Assembly: GCA_015058575.1 (NCBI GenBank) | Contig: SVBZ01000016.1 | Span: forward strand, 62,001-126,000 | DNA length: 64,000 bases | Source: Pseudoselenomonas ruminantium | GTDB taxonomy: Bacteria; Bacillota; Negativicutes; Selenomonadales; Selenomonadaceae | Direction of reading: 5' to 3' | Shown here: one piece after another, positions 24,213-33,718 of the stretch | Numbering within the stretch: position 1 is the stretch's first letter | Layout: every line of letters begins with the position of its first letter | The notes under the pieces: model-generated | The model's input: only the letters and a program-made list of their open reading frames with translations | Told to the model about the DNA's origin: nothing | Database searches by the model: none | Position numbers and translations under genes: made by a program

Positions 24213-24884
24213 TCATGCTTGCAGCTTAAGCTCATGGTCAGCTGTGAGCGTGAAGGTTTTGCCGCTGAGCGTCTGGGCAAGGTTTGCGTCATGCGTGGCG
24301 ACAATCAGCGTCTTGCCGGCAGACTGCAGGGCTTGCAGGAATTCTTGCAGGAAGGCTTGGCCCTTTTCATCGAGAGCACTTAACGGCTCATCGAATATCC
24401 ATATGTGTGGGTTCATGGTAAGTATGGCGGCGATAGCCGCCTTTTTCTTTTCGCCGCCGGATAGTGTGTAGGGGGCGCGATGGCGCAGATGACCGAGGCC
24501 TAAAAGCGCAAGCGCATCTTCGACGCGGCGGTTGATTTCGGCAGCGGGCAGGCCCATCTGCTCGGGGCCGAAGGCAAGCTCCTCGGCGACGCTGCCGCAG
24601 AAGAGCTGCGTATCGGGATTTTGCCAGACAAAGCCCAGCTGCTGATGGAACCATTTTGCATAGCGGTGGTCGCGCATTTTGCTGGCGGTAATCTTAGTGC
24701 CGAGAAACTGATAGGTGCCACGCTCGGGGAAGATAAGCCCGTTCAGCATGCGCAGCAATGTGGATTTGCCGGCGCCGTTGGGGCCGCGCAGGAGAATCGT
24801 ATCGCCCTTGGCAATGGAAAAATCAATATGACGCAGCACGGGCTCGCCGTCGTAGGCATAGCAGACGTCAGCAAAGTGAATCAT
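24213..24884 (-). CDS. cbiO: Cobalt ECF transporter ATPase CbiO
   Basis: ATP-binding subunit. Walker A GPNGAGKST (about residues 34-42), Q-loop WQNPDTQLF, signature LSGGEKKKAAIAA, Walker B IWIFDEPLSALD and H-loop THD are all present. The start at 24884 follows GGAGG and overlaps the cbiQ stop by 4 bp, showing translational coupling. 223 residues. Last gene of cbiM-cbiQ-cbiO; converges with bioY, with 21 bp between the stop codons. Confidence 0.93.
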   Translation of the reverse strand: MIHFADVCYAYDGEPVLRHIDFSIAKGDTILLRGPNGAGKSTLLRMLNGLIFPERGTYQFLGTKITASKMRDHRYAKWFHQQLGFVWQNPDTQLFCGSVAEELAFGPEQMGLPAAEINRRVEDALALLGLGHLRHRAPYTLSGGEKKKAAIAAILTMNPHIWIFDEPLSALDEKGQAFLQEFLQALQSAGKTLIVATHDANLAQTLSGKTFTLTADHELKLQA

Positions 24885-25681
24885 AGGATAACCTCCAGAC
24901 GCAAAAAAAGATAAAGATAACAGAAAAAAAGCAGGAGGAGCAATGTGTCGCCACGGCAAAACGCTAGGCGGCGGGCGGGCAGGTATTCGCCGGTAAAACC
25001 GCGGCAGACCATCGCTTCATACATGCCGGCAGACATTTTTTGTGAACGCAGCAGCAGTGTGCCGAGTATACCGCCGATGGCCCGGCGCTTATGTGGGGTG
25101 CAGCCGACTGCGCGCAGCTTGAGGGCAGTCAGCATATCGCTGGCAATCTCGCCGAGCAGGATGATATAGCGAAGCGTCGTGTCCAAGAGAAAGATAACTG
25201 TTTGCGGAACATGAAACGCACGCAGTGATGCCGTAAGATCGTTTTCCGGCAGGAAGCTGCGCAGGCTGGCAATGGCTGCAAGGGAGAGGAAAGTCTTGGC
25301 GGGCAGCAAGAGGACGAACAGGCCGCTGCCGAGCCAGACGGCAGGCAGGACCAGCAGCAGGGAAAAGAAGGCTGCGGCAAGTGCTGTCGGGAGTATTTGC
25401 CGCAGCCTGTGACCAGGCAGCAGGCAGAGCACGACAAGCGTGAGTGCCAGTTGGCAGAGCAGGAAGGCAGCCGAATGAGCAGCTGCGCAGCCGAGCAGCC
25501 AGAAGAAAAGAAAGCAGAGTGCGCTTGGGGCCGAGATGTAGTGATGCGGGGCGGCGCATGGTTGACGGAGAAGCAGCAACACAGTCAATACACGCAAAAG
25601 AGACCGGGAGATGAAAGAATCCCGGTCCCTTTTGGGCGTATACTGTTCTTCCTGTGCTGCCCATGAGGGAAGTTTTATCAT
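24881..25681 (-). CDS. cbiQ: Cobalt ECF transporter transmembrane component CbiQ
   Basis: T-component linking CbiM to the ATPase. Several long hydrophobic segments and the coupling motif AMVCRGFTGEY near residue 220 (pattern AMxxRGF). 266 residues. Follows cbiM by 12 bp and overlaps cbiO by 4 bp. Confidence 0.9.
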   Translation of the reverse strand: MIKLPSWAAQEEQYTPKRDRDSFISRSLLRVLTVLLLLRQPCAAPHHYISAPSALCFLFFWLLGCAAAHSAAFLLCQLALTLVVLCLLPGHRLRQILPTALAAAFFSLLLVLPAVWLGSGLFVLLLPAKTFLSLAAIASLRSFLPENDLTASLRAFHVPQTVIFLLDTTLRYIILLGEIASDMLTALKLRAVGCTPHKRRAIGGILGTLLLRSQKMSAGMYEAMVCRGFTGEYLPARRLAFCRGDTLLLLLFFCYLYLFLRLEVIL

Positions 25682-25693
25682 GTAATAGGCCTC

Positions 25694-26707
25694 TTAGTGT
25701 TTGGCAATGGATGTATCGTAATCGGTGGACGTGTGGAAGAAGGTGGCAAAGATCTTGAAGGCGAGTACCAGCAGTGCAGTACCGATGATAGCGGACAGGA
25801 TATAGCCGAAGGATTCTGGCAGCCCGGCGATGGCATAGTCGGGGAACAGAGCGTCAAAGGAGAAGCCGTCTTCCATGCCGGCTGGTGTGTAGCCAAGTGC
25901 TGAGCCGAGAAAGTCCTGCCCGGCGAGCTCTTCGGGGTCCCATTCGCCCCAGGCTGTGCCTGTGGCCAAAAGTCCCAGCGGTGTGCCGAGAATCAGCAGG
26001 CCAAGCAGGCCGTAGACGGCTTTGCTGCTCTGCGGGGCACGATCGGCAGCTGTCAAAAGCGCTGGCGATGCCTGCTTCAGGAAGGCCAGGATAGCTGTCG
26101 TGAAGATAACTTCGGCCAGGCCGAAGAGTGTCAGATGCCCAGCCATCATGGCAGGGATAGAAATCGACAACGGGTACGGGCAGTAAAGGGCATGGCCCGC
26201 AGCGTCGGTGAAGAGCAGCGGCTGGAGGCCGAACTCGATGGCCGCACAAAGGGCGGCGAGATTGATGCCGGCATATGCACCGATGCCGGCGGCAGCGAGA
26301 TCATGCTGCGGCATCGCTTTCTTCAGAGCATGATAAATGGCCCAGCCGGCAAACGGCATGACAAATGCCATGTTGAAGCAGTTGGCACCGAAGGCCAGGA
26401 GACCGCCGTCGCCGAAGAACAACGCCTGTACGAACAGAGCGACGCTGACGGCGAGGCAGGCTGACCAGGGGCCGAACAGGATGGCCAGCAGCACGGCGCC
26501 GACGGCGTGACCAGTCGTGCCGCCGGGAAGCGGCAGGTTGAACATCATACCGAGGAATGAAAAGGCCGCGCCAATCCCCAGCAGCGGCATTTTTTCCTTG
26601 GGAATTTCCTGCTTGACTTTCTGCACGGCCAGCCACCATACCGGTGCCATGGCGGCGCCGAATACAGCGCAGGTAGATGGGCTTAGGTAGTTTTCCGGAA
26701 TGTGCAT
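25694..26707 (-). CDS. cbiM: Cobalt ECF transporter CbiM with fused CbiN-like tail
   Basis: Metal-binding S-component. It starts MHIPENYLSP; in this family the N-terminal Met-His chelates the metal, which fixes the start at 26707 (AGGAG upstream) rather than 26728. After about 225 residues of CbiM, the C-terminus has two further hydrophobic segments with an outer loop (GTPLGLLATG, later FGYILSAIIGTALLVLAF), matching CbiN fused in one chain. Nickel cannot be excluded, but the divergent B12-dependent operon favours cobalt. Confidence 0.9.
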   Translation of the reverse strand: MHIPENYLSPSTCAVFGAAMAPVWWLAVQKVKQEIPKEKMPLLGIGAAFSFLGMMFNLPLPGGTTGHAVGAVLLAILFGPWSACLAVSVALFVQALFFGDGGLLAFGANCFNMAFVMPFAGWAIYHALKKAMPQHDLAAAGIGAYAGINLAALCAAIEFGLQPLLFTDAAGHALYCPYPLSISIPAMMAGHLTLFGLAEVIFTTAILAFLKQASPALLTAADRAPQSSKAVYGLLGLLILGTPLGLLATGTAWGEWDPEELAGQDFLGSALGYTPAGMEDGFSFDALFPDYAIAGLPESFGYILSAIIGTALLVLAFKIFATFFHTSTDYDTSIAKH

Positions 26708-26835
26708 ACTATCACTCCTAACATACATAAGAAAGCAATAAGACCGTAATATAGTTTCAGTTTAAAGGATTTTTGCAGAATTTGTAAGCCCCGTGGGGGG
26801 ATGTGATTTTGCCTTGTGAATTTTTTCGGGAAAAT

Positions 26836-26864
26836 TTGACAATTAGCCAAAACAATAGTAAAAT
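26836..26864 (+). promoter_or_regulatory. Promoter of the cobalamin riboswitch-mutAB transcript
   Basis: TTGACA, 17 bases, TAAAAT (26859-26864). The 130 bases between it and the divergent cbiM start hold no other clear gene. Confidence 0.75.
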
Positions 26865-26888
26865 AAATGACAGTTAAAAAAGAATATC

Positions 26889-27065
26889 GCGATTGGATCA
26901 GGTGTCGAAAGACTTAATAGGGAAGCCGGTAGAGTCCGGCGCGGTCCCGCCACTGTAACAGCGAGCAACTCCGCAAGATATGTCACTGGAGAGGGGAAAG
27001 CCTCTTTGGGAAGGCGCGGAGGAGCGATGAACTGGAGCCAGGAGAACTGCCTGATTAACGATCAC
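26889..27065 (+). promoter_or_regulatory. Cobalamin (adenosylcobalamin) riboswitch
   Basis: The conserved blocks are all present and in order: AGGTG-type entry, GGGAAGCCGGT with AGAGTCCGGC, GCGGTCCCGCCACTGT (B12 box and core), CACTGG, GGGAAGGCGCGGAG, then TGAACTGGAGCCAGGAGA and CTGCCTGAT closing on ATCAGG. It lies on the plus strand, so it belongs to the mutA transcript and not to the divergent cobalt importer. Confidence 0.93.
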
Positions 27066-27163
27066 CGTTTGACCTGCGAGCGATGGGGATGGGGATTTTG
27101 GACGATTTGGTTTAGAAAGAGTCAGGCGTTTACCTGACCGTTAGAACTGAATGTTTTTCAAGA

Positions 27164-27200
27164 TGAGCCCATTTTCCGCATACCGCAGGAAATGGGCTCA
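27164..27200 (+). promoter_or_regulatory. Long hairpin in the riboswitch expression platform
   Basis: TGAGCCCATTT (27164-27174) pairs with AAATGGGCTCA (27190-27200), the stem continuing inward. No T-run follows, so it is not itself a terminator. A short GTCAGG/CCTGAC hairpin precedes it (27121-27138). Confidence 0.5.
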
Positions 27201-27327
27201 TTGTGGTATGTATTCTCGCTGTTCTTGACTTTAGGCGAAAGGTTTTTCCTCATGGAATCTTCTGTGGGGAGAAAATTGCTCATACATTTCATTCAGTTCT
27301 ATGTATTGGCTGCCTTTGTTGCAGCAC

Positions 27328-27365
27328 GGGTCTCGATTTGTGGAAGGATCGAGACCCTTCTTTTT
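27328..27365 (+). terminator. Intrinsic terminator between the riboswitch and mutA
   Basis: GGGTCTCGAT (27328-27337) pairs with ATCGAGACCC (27348-27357), then TTCTTTTT. It lies 50-60 bases before the mutA ribosome site and is a natural expression platform for the riboswitch. The 260 bases between riboswitch and terminator show no convincing gene. Confidence 0.8.
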
Positions 27366-27423
27366 ATGTATGGCGGGGTGAGATGGAGCATATATTATTC
27401 TACCTTTAAAGGGGGAAATGTAT

Positions 27424-29619
27424 ATGAGTAATGAAACAAAGACACAGACAGAGTCGGAGCTTGATCTGCAGGCCATCTTGAAGAAGGCTGAGCAGCAGAC
27501 CGAGTTTCCGGATGTCCCGCTCGACGAATTTACGCCGCCGACGTATGACGAGTGGAAAGAGAACTGTATCACGCTCCTGAAGGGAGCACCCTTTGAGAAG
27601 AAGATGTTTACGAAAACTTATGAGGGCATCACGTTTGATCCGATGTACTTCCGCAATACGACGGAGGAAATTCTTCCACGCACCTCTTTTCCGGGGATGG
27701 ATGACTTCCTGCGCGGCTCGCGGCCCAATGGTTATATCAAGTCGCCTTGGGGCATTGCGCAGGCCTGTGATGAAACGATGCCTGAGGAGAATAATGAGCT
27801 GTTAAAATACGAGCTCGAAAAAGGCTCGACGATTTACCATTTGAAACTTGACCAGTCAACGCTTATCGGGCAGGATGCGCGTCAGGCGGAAAAGCCAGGG
27901 GATGAGGGCTGCAGCCTGACGACACTTGACGATCTGCATGTACTGCTCGATGGACTGAAGCTTGAGGAGCATCCGCTGTACATCTATGCCGGGCAGACTG
28001 CCTTGCCGCTTTTAGCAATGGTGGCAGCGGCGCGCCGGGCATCGGGCAAGGATATGAAAAAGGTGCGTGGCTTTATCGGCGCTGACCCGATTGGCGAGCT
28101 TGCTGAGCGCGGAACCCTTATGGCATCGCTTAGTGACCGCTATGACGAGTTGGCGCAGTGTGCGAAGTGGGCTGTCGCCAATGCGCCGGGGCTGCGCACC
28201 ATCATGGTCCGCAGCGACGTTTACAGCCGTGGCGGCGCCAATGACATCCAGGAGGCAGCCTATACGATCGATACGGCAGTCACCTATCTGCGCGAGCTGC
28301 AAAAACGGGGCCTGTCCATTGATGAAGCGGCCAGCCAGATTATGTTCGGCTTCTCGATGGGAGCGAACTTCTTCCTGCAGATTGCCAAGCTGCGCGCTAT
28401 GCGGCCCATCTGGGCACAGATCATCGCGGCTTTTGGCGGCAGTACGGAGTCCCAGCGCATGCATGTCCATGCACGGCCGGCACTCTTTTTCAAGACGGTC
28501 TATGACCCGTATGTCAATATGCTGCGCAATACCACGGAAATCTTTTCGGGCGTCGTCGGCGGCATCGATTCGTTCGAGAATGCGCCGTTTGATGAGCCAA
28601 TCCGCAAAGGCGATGTGTTCTCACGCCGCATCGCGCGCAATGTCCAGGTCATCCTGCAGGAGGAATTCGGCCTGCTGCAGCCAATCGACCCCGCTGGTGG
28701 TTCGTGGGCGGTGGAGACGCTGACGAAGCAGGTCAAGGAAAAAATCTGGGAGGCCTTCCAGCTGGTGGAGGGCGAAGGCGGCATCGTTGAATCGCTGAAA
28801 GCCGGTAAGCCGCAGCAGGCCATCGGCGAAGTGCTCGCCGAGCGGTTCAAGAATGCCGAGCTTCGGCGCGACCGTATCGTTGGCAATAACATGTACCCGA
28901 ATATGACGGAGACGCTTCTCGATCCGCGCACGGAGGACTGGACGGAAAACAAAAAAGCGCGTACCGAGGCAATCGAAGCGTATCTTGCTGATATCGATGG
29001 CAAATACCGTGAGGAGAAGCTGGCGGCGCTCGCGGCTGCCAAAGCCGATTCTGTGACGGCGGCCATTGCGGCAGCTGAGGCGGGCGCGACACTTCCTGAG
29101 CTTTGGGCGGCTTTGCCGAAGACGGATGAGGTGCCAAGCGTTGAGAAAATCGCGCCGCATCGCTGGAGCGAGCGCTTTGAGGCCCTGCGCCATCGCACGG
29201 AAAAATACGTGGCCGAAAAGGGCGATAACGTGCGCATTTTCCTTGCCAATATGGGGCCGATTCCGCAGCATAAGGCAAGAGCGGACTTTACCACGGGCTT
29301 TTTGCAGGTCGGTGCCTTTGAAGTGCTGCGCAACGATGGCTTCAAGACGACGGACGAGGCCGCTGCTGCCGCCGCTGAATCCGGGGCAGATGCCGTGGTC
29401 ATCTGCTCGACGGATGCGACCTATCCGGAAATCGTTCCCGATTTAGCCCCGAAACTTCATAAAGTGCTGCCAGAGGCAACGGTCTATCTGGCCGGTGCTG
29501 CACCGAAAGATTTGCTCGAAACGTATAACGAGGCGGGCATTGATGACTATATTTCGGTACGGGCCAATTGTTACAAAATCCTGCAGTTCCTGCAGCAGAA
29601 GAAAGGAATGATGGCATAA
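27424..29619 (+). CDS. mutA: Methylmalonyl-CoA mutase small subunit
   Basis: Non-catalytic partner of the B12-dependent succinyl-CoA/methylmalonyl-CoA mutase used in propionate formation. It shares the barrel and the C-terminal B12-fold with MutB but lacks the cobalt-ligand motif DxHxxG ([20 protein letters not shown] instead), as expected for the small subunit. 731 residues. ATG 27424 is preferred, 8 bases after AAGGGGG. The stop overlaps the mutB start (TAATG). Confidence 0.93.
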   Translation: MSNETKTQTESELDLQAILKKAEQQTEFPDVPLDEFTPPTYDEWKENCITLLKGAPFEKKMFTKTYEGITFDPMYFRNTTEEILPRTSFPGMDDFLRGSRPNGYIKSPWGIAQACDETMPEENNELLKYELEKGSTIYHLKLDQSTLIGQDARQAEKPGDEGCSLTTLDDLHVLLDGLKLEEHPLYIYAGQTALPLLAMVAAARRASGKDMKKVRGFIGADPIGELAERGTLMASLSDRYDELAQCAKWAVANAPGLRTIMVRSDVYSRGGANDIQEAAYTIDTAVTYLRELQKRGLSIDEAASQIMFGFSMGANFFLQIAKLRAMRPIWAQIIAAFGGSTESQRMHVHARPALFFKTVYDPYVNMLRNTTEIFSGVVGGIDSFENAPFDEPIRKGDVFSRRIARNVQVILQEEFGLLQPIDPAGGSWAVETLTKQVKEKIWEAFQLVEGEGGIVESLKAGKPQQAIGEVLAERFKNAELRRDRIVGNNMYPNMTETLLDPRTEDWTENKKARTEAIEAYLADIDGKYREEKLAALAAAKADSVTAAIAAAEAGATLPELWAALPKTDEVPSVEKIAPHRWSERFEALRHRTEKYVAEKGDNVRIFLANMGPIPQHKARADFTTGFLQVGAFEVLRNDGFKTTDEAAAAAAESGADAVVICSTDATYPEIVPDLAPKLHKVLPEATVYLAGAAPKDLLETYNEAGIDDYISVRANCYKILQFLQQKKGMMA

Positions 29620-31820
29620 TGGCAGCGTTCAAGAATCCGGATTTTACGAGCATGAATCTGCGGGAAGCGCCGCAGCATACGAAAGAAGAATGGCAGAAAC
29701 TCTTTGAACAGCAGGTCAGCGCCAGCTACGACGAGATGATCGCGCGCACGATGGAACATATTCCCGTAAAGCCATTCTATAACCATGATGAATACGACCA
29801 TATGAATCATCTGGATTTTGCCAGCGGCATTCCGCCCTGCTTGCGCGGGCCGTATTCGACGATGTACGTGTTCCGTCCCTGGACGGTCCGTCAGTATGCG
29901 GGCTTTTCGACGGCGGAGGAATCCAATGCCTTCTATCGCCGCAACCTGGCTGCGGGGCAGAAGGGCCTTTCGATTGCCTTTGACCTGCCGACCCATCGCG
30001 GTTACGATGCCGATAACCCGCGCGTGCTCGGCGATGTCGGCAAGGCCGGCGTTTCGGTCTGCTCGATGCTCGATATGAACATCTTGTTCTCGGGCATACC
30101 GCTTGACCAGATGTCGGTATCGATGACGATGAACGGCGCCGTGCTGCCAATCCTGGCGTTCTACATCCAGTCCGGTATCGAGCAGGGCGTTGACAAGTCC
30201 ATCATGGCCGGCACGATCCAGAATGATATCTTGAAGGAATTCATGGTGCGTAATACCTATATTTACCCACCGGATATGTCGATGCGTATCATTGGCGATA
30301 TCTTTGAATACACGACCAAGAACATGCCGAAGTTCAACAGTATCTCGATTTCGGGCTATCATATGCAGGAGGCTGGTGCAACGGCCGATATCGAGCTCGG
30401 CTACACGCTGGCCGATGGCCTCGAGTACCTGCGCACAGGTATCAATGCCGGACTGGCCGTCGATGCCTTTGCAAAGCGCCTGTCGTTCTTCTGGGCCATC
30501 GGCAAGAACTACTTCATGGAAGTGGCCAAGATGCGGGCGGCGCGTGTACTCTGGGCCAAGATTGTCAAGTCGTTTGGCGCCGAGAATCCGAAATCCATGG
30601 CGTTGCGCACACACTGCCAGACCTCTGGCTGGTCGCTGACGGCGCAGGACCCGTTCAACAACATTTCACGTACCTGCATGGAGGCTATGGGCGCGGCTCT
30701 TGGCCATACGCAGTCGCTGCATACGAATGCACTGGATGAGGCCATCGCGCTGCCGACGGATTTCTCAGCCCGCATCGCGCGCAATACGCAGCTCTACATC
30801 CAGGACGAGACGCGGGTCTGCAAGATCATCGATCCGTGGGGCGGCTCGTACTATGTCGAGGCACTGACGAATGAAATCATCCGTCGCGCCTGGGCCCATA
30901 TCCAGGAGGTCGAGTCGCTGGGCGGCATGGCCAAGGCCATCAGCACAGGGCTGCCGAAGATGCGCATCGAGGAAGCGGCCGCCCGCCGGCAGGCCAGAAT
31001 CGACTCGGGCAATGAGACCATCGTTGGCCTCAACAAATACCGTCTCGACAAGGAAGATCCGCTCGAAATTCTCGCGATTGACAATACGGCCGTACGTCAG
31101 GCGCAGATCGAGCGGCTCGAAAAATGCCGCCGTGAGCGCAACGAAGACGATGCGCGCCGCGCGCTCGAGGCCATCACGAAGGCGGCGGACAGCCGCGACA
31201 ACGGCAACCTGCTCGAATGTGCTGTCGAGGCTGCACGTGTGCGCTGCACGCTCGGCGAGATTTCCGATGCGGTCGAGAAGGTATCGGGACGCTATCAGGC
31301 CGTCATCCATACGATTTCGGGTGTCTATTCGTCGGAATTCACGAACAAGAGCGCGCTCGAAAAAGCCCGCCATATGGCTGATGAATTCGAGGAACTCACG
31401 GGCCGCCGGCCGCGTATCTTTGTCGCCAAGATGGGCCAGGATGGCCATGACCGCGGTCAGAAAGTCATTGCGTCAAGCTTTGCCGATATGGGCTGGGATG
31501 TCGATGTCGGGCCGCTGTTCCAGACGCCGGAGGAAACGGCGCAGGATGCCGTCGATAACGATGTGCATATGGTCGGGTTCAGCTCGCTGGCCGCTGGTCA
31601 TAATACGCTCTTGCCGCAGCTGGTTGAGGAGCTTAAAAAACTCGGCCGCGAAGATATCATGGTCGCTATCGGCGGTGTCATCCCCGTACAGGATTACGAT
31701 TTCCTCTACGAGCATGGTGCCGTGGCCATCTTTGCGCCGGGGACGAATATCCCCGAAGCTGGCTGCAAGCTGCTGACGCTGCTCATCAATCGGGCGAAAG
31801 AAGAGCTCGCAGAAGCATAG
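29619..31820 (+). CDS. mutB: Methylmalonyl-CoA mutase large (catalytic) subunit
   Basis: Catalytic adenosylcobalamin-dependent mutase subunit. The cobalt-binding motif is intact in [14 protein letters not shown] (Asp608, His610, Gly613). The substrate barrel starts around [19 protein letters not shown] (about 86-104). 733 residues, full length. Start overlaps the mutA stop by one base, and meaB follows 13 bases after its stop. Confidence 0.96.
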   Translation: MAAFKNPDFTSMNLREAPQHTKEEWQKLFEQQVSASYDEMIARTMEHIPVKPFYNHDEYDHMNHLDFASGIPPCLRGPYSTMYVFRPWTVRQYAGFSTAEESNAFYRRNLAAGQKGLSIAFDLPTHRGYDADNPRVLGDVGKAGVSVCSMLDMNILFSGIPLDQMSVSMTMNGAVLPILAFYIQSGIEQGVDKSIMAGTIQNDILKEFMVRNTYIYPPDMSMRIIGDIFEYTTKNMPKFNSISISGYHMQEAGATADIELGYTLADGLEYLRTGINAGLAVDAFAKRLSFFWAIGKNYFMEVAKMRAARVLWAKIVKSFGAENPKSMALRTHCQTSGWSLTAQDPFNNISRTCMEAMGAALGHTQSLHTNALDEAIALPTDFSARIARNTQLYIQDETRVCKIIDPWGGSYYVEALTNEIIRRAWAHIQEVESLGGMAKAISTGLPKMRIEEAAARRQARIDSGNETIVGLNKYRLDKEDPLEILAIDNTAVRQAQIERLEKCRRERNEDDARRALEAITKAADSRDNGNLLECAVEAARVRCTLGEISDAVEKVSGRYQAVIHTISGVYSSEFTNKSALEKARHMADEFEELTGRRPRIFVAKMGQDGHDRGQKVIASSFADMGWDVDVGPLFQTPEETAQDAVDNDVHMVGFSSLAAGHNTLLPQLVEELKKLGREDIMVAIGGVIPVQDYDFLYEHGAVAIFAPGTNIPEAGCKLLTLLINRAKEELAEA

Positions 31821-31833
31821 GGAGGTAATACGC

Positions 31834-33036
31834 ATGGCACAGAAATATTCGGTCAGCAAACCGAGCTGGGTGCCAGAAGAAAAGGATGAGAAATTTGCCT
31901 GCTCGGTCATGGGCGGCATCGAAGGCATCAAGGATACGACAGTCGGCAATATCAATCCGGCCATCCAAAGTGGCAAACTGAAACCCAAGCGGCGTTTGGT
32001 GCTGACCGAGGATGAATATGTCGAAGGCGTGGCGCGCGGCGACCGCATGACACTGTCGCGGGCCATTACGCTTATCGAGAGCAACAGTCCGCGCCATTTC
32101 AAAAAAGCACAGCGTGTGCTCCAACGGCTGCTGCCGCGCACGGGCAAAGCATTGCGCATCGGCATCACGGGTGTGCCGGGCGCTGGCAAGAGCACGATGA
32201 TCGAGGCGCTAGGCAATATGCTCTGCGATGCGGGGCATCGCGTGGCAATCCTGACGGTCGATCCGACAAGCTCGGTTACGAAAGGCTCGATTCTTGGCGA
32301 CAAGACGCGCATGGGGACGCTCTCTCGCCGGCCTGAGGCCTTTATCCGCCCATCGCCGGCGGGCGGGACACTGGGGGGAGTGGCCCGCAAGAGCCGTGAG
32401 ACCATGCTGATGTGTGAAGCTGCCGGGTATGACATCATCCTCATCGAGACCGTAGGCGTCGGCCAGTCAGAAACGACGGTGCGGTCGATGGTGGATTTCT
32501 TTATGCTCGTCGTGCTGACCGGCGCTGGCGATGAACTGCAAGGCATCAAAAAAGGCATCATGGAACTTGCCGATGCCATCGTCATCAACAAGGCCGATGG
32601 CGATAACCTCGTCAAGGCCAAGGTGGCCCGCGGCGAATTCGAGCGCATGATCGAATACATCCGTCCGGCTACACCGGGCTGGCCCACGCATGCGTATCTG
32701 GCCTCAGCCATCGAAAAGACAGGTCTCAAGGAACTCTGGGAGGTCATGCAGGCCTTTGAGCAGATGACCAAGAAAAGCGGCGTCTTCCAAAAGCGCCGTG
32801 ATGGCCAGCTGCTCGACTGGATGCATAGCATGATCGATGAGCATCTGCACAACCTGTTCCTCGAAGATCCGGTCATCAAGGGCCGGATGCCCGAGGTAAA
32901 GGATGCGGTCCTTGACGGCACGATTTCGCCGACGCAGGCAGTGGCCGAGCTTATCGGCATGTTTGATGTACAACGGGCGGCCGCAAGGCAGGATGATTTG
33001 TTTCATCTGCGCGAAGACAAGGGAGGCGGATGCTAG
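31834..33036 (+). CDS. meaB: MeaB, GTPase chaperone of methylmalonyl-CoA mutase
   Basis: G-protein that loads and protects the B12 cofactor in the mutase (ArgK/MeaB family). Walker A GVPGAGKST at about residues 112-120, LTVDPTSS, ETVGVGQSE and NKAD follow in the MeaB order. 400 residues, with about 60 extra N-terminal residues compared with common MeaB. GGAGG precedes the start. Operon position after mutB is typical. Confidence 0.94.
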   Translation: MAQKYSVSKPSWVPEEKDEKFACSVMGGIEGIKDTTVGNINPAIQSGKLKPKRRLVLTEDEYVEGVARGDRMTLSRAITLIESNSPRHFKKAQRVLQRLLPRTGKALRIGITGVPGAGKSTMIEALGNMLCDAGHRVAILTVDPTSSVTKGSILGDKTRMGTLSRRPEAFIRPSPAGGTLGGVARKSRETMLMCEAAGYDIILIETVGVGQSETTVRSMVDFFMLVVLTGAGDELQGIKKGIMELADAIVINKADGDNLVKAKVARGEFERMIEYIRPATPGWPTHAYLASAIEKTGLKELWEVMQAFEQMTKKSGVFQKRRDGQLLDWMHSMIDEHLHNLFLEDPVIKGRMPEVKDAVLDGTISPTQAVAELIGMFDVQRAAARQDDLFHLREDKGGGC

Positions 33037-33038
33037 GC

Positions 33039-33566
33039 ATGTACACGAAAAAGATCTACTTTTCGGGCGGCGATTTCCACGAATTGCAGGCCGTGTTCAC
33101 AGGCTTGCCCGGTGTCGTAGCGACGCAGACCGGCTATCTAAGAGGAGAGGGTAACGACGATGAGGTGCATGGCATCGAAGTTGAGTACAATCCGAAAAAA
33201 GTGGATCTCTCCATGCTGATGGATATCCTGTTTGCCGTCGTGACGCCATACCGTCCTGATGGACAGGGGAAGGCGATTGGCAAAGAATTCCGCGCCGGCG
33301 TCTGGTACACCGATGCCGAAGACGAGCCGCAGCTGCAGTTTTACATGCACTTCCTGGCGAGTCGTGGCAAACCGCCAGCGGCAACGGGGGCCGGCCTTAC
33401 CATCAACGACCCTAACAGCAAAGCCGTGCGCAAATGCTACGCCAAGGCTGTGCTACTCACAGATTTCCGCGTAGCTGCTGAAGAGCATCAACAATACTTT
33501 ACCAAGCATCCTGATGCGGAATCGTTTATCGATTGGCAAGCGTTTCGGGAGCAGGTGAGGTACTAG
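33039..33566 (+). CDS. MsrA-like protein lacking the catalytic cysteine
   Basis: Clearly of the peptide methionine-S-sulfoxide reductase A fold: KKIYFSGGDFHELQAVF (normally AGGCFWxxEAxF), then GVVATQTGYLRG, EVHGIEVEYNP, FRAGVWYTD and AEEHQQYFTKHP. The catalytic Cys of GGCFW is replaced by Asp12 and the next Trp by His14. Normal MsrA chemistry is therefore not expected, although Cys133 exists elsewhere. 175 residues. The start overlaps or touches the meaB stop (ATG at 33030 or 33039), so it is the fourth gene of the mutase operon. Confidence 0.8.
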   Translation: MYTKKIYFSGGDFHELQAVFTGLPGVVATQTGYLRGEGNDDEVHGIEVEYNPKKVDLSMLMDILFAVVTPYRPDGQGKAIGKEFRAGVWYTDAEDEPQLQFYMHFLASRGKPPAATGAGLTINDPNSKAVRKCYAKAVLLTDFRVAAEEHQQYFTKHPDAESFIDWQAFREQVRY

Positions 33567-33602
33567 CTAACAAAAAATAGGGAAACAGCAAGTAGAAGAC
33601 AA

Positions 33603-33656
33603 GAAGAGCCGGCAATCCGAGTGGTCAATTAGACCACCCCGATTACCGGCTCTTTT
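33603..33656 (+). terminator. Terminator of the mutase operon
   Basis: Long stem AAGAGCCGG/CCGGCTCTT with inner GTGGTC/GACCAC, then TTTT. Confidence 0.85.
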
Positions 33657-33718
33657 GGTGGAGGTGGCAGTATAGGGCTTTTAACTGTTTTTTTCAACAC
33701 TTGTCAGCAGTTGACAGG

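Noticed and set aside
27192..27431. 79-codon open frame between the riboswitch and mutA
   Set aside because: It crosses the expression-platform terminator and lacks a ribosome site.
31473..32960. Minus-strand open frame opposite mutB-meaB
   Set aside because: Ser-rich shadow frame crossing two genuine genes.
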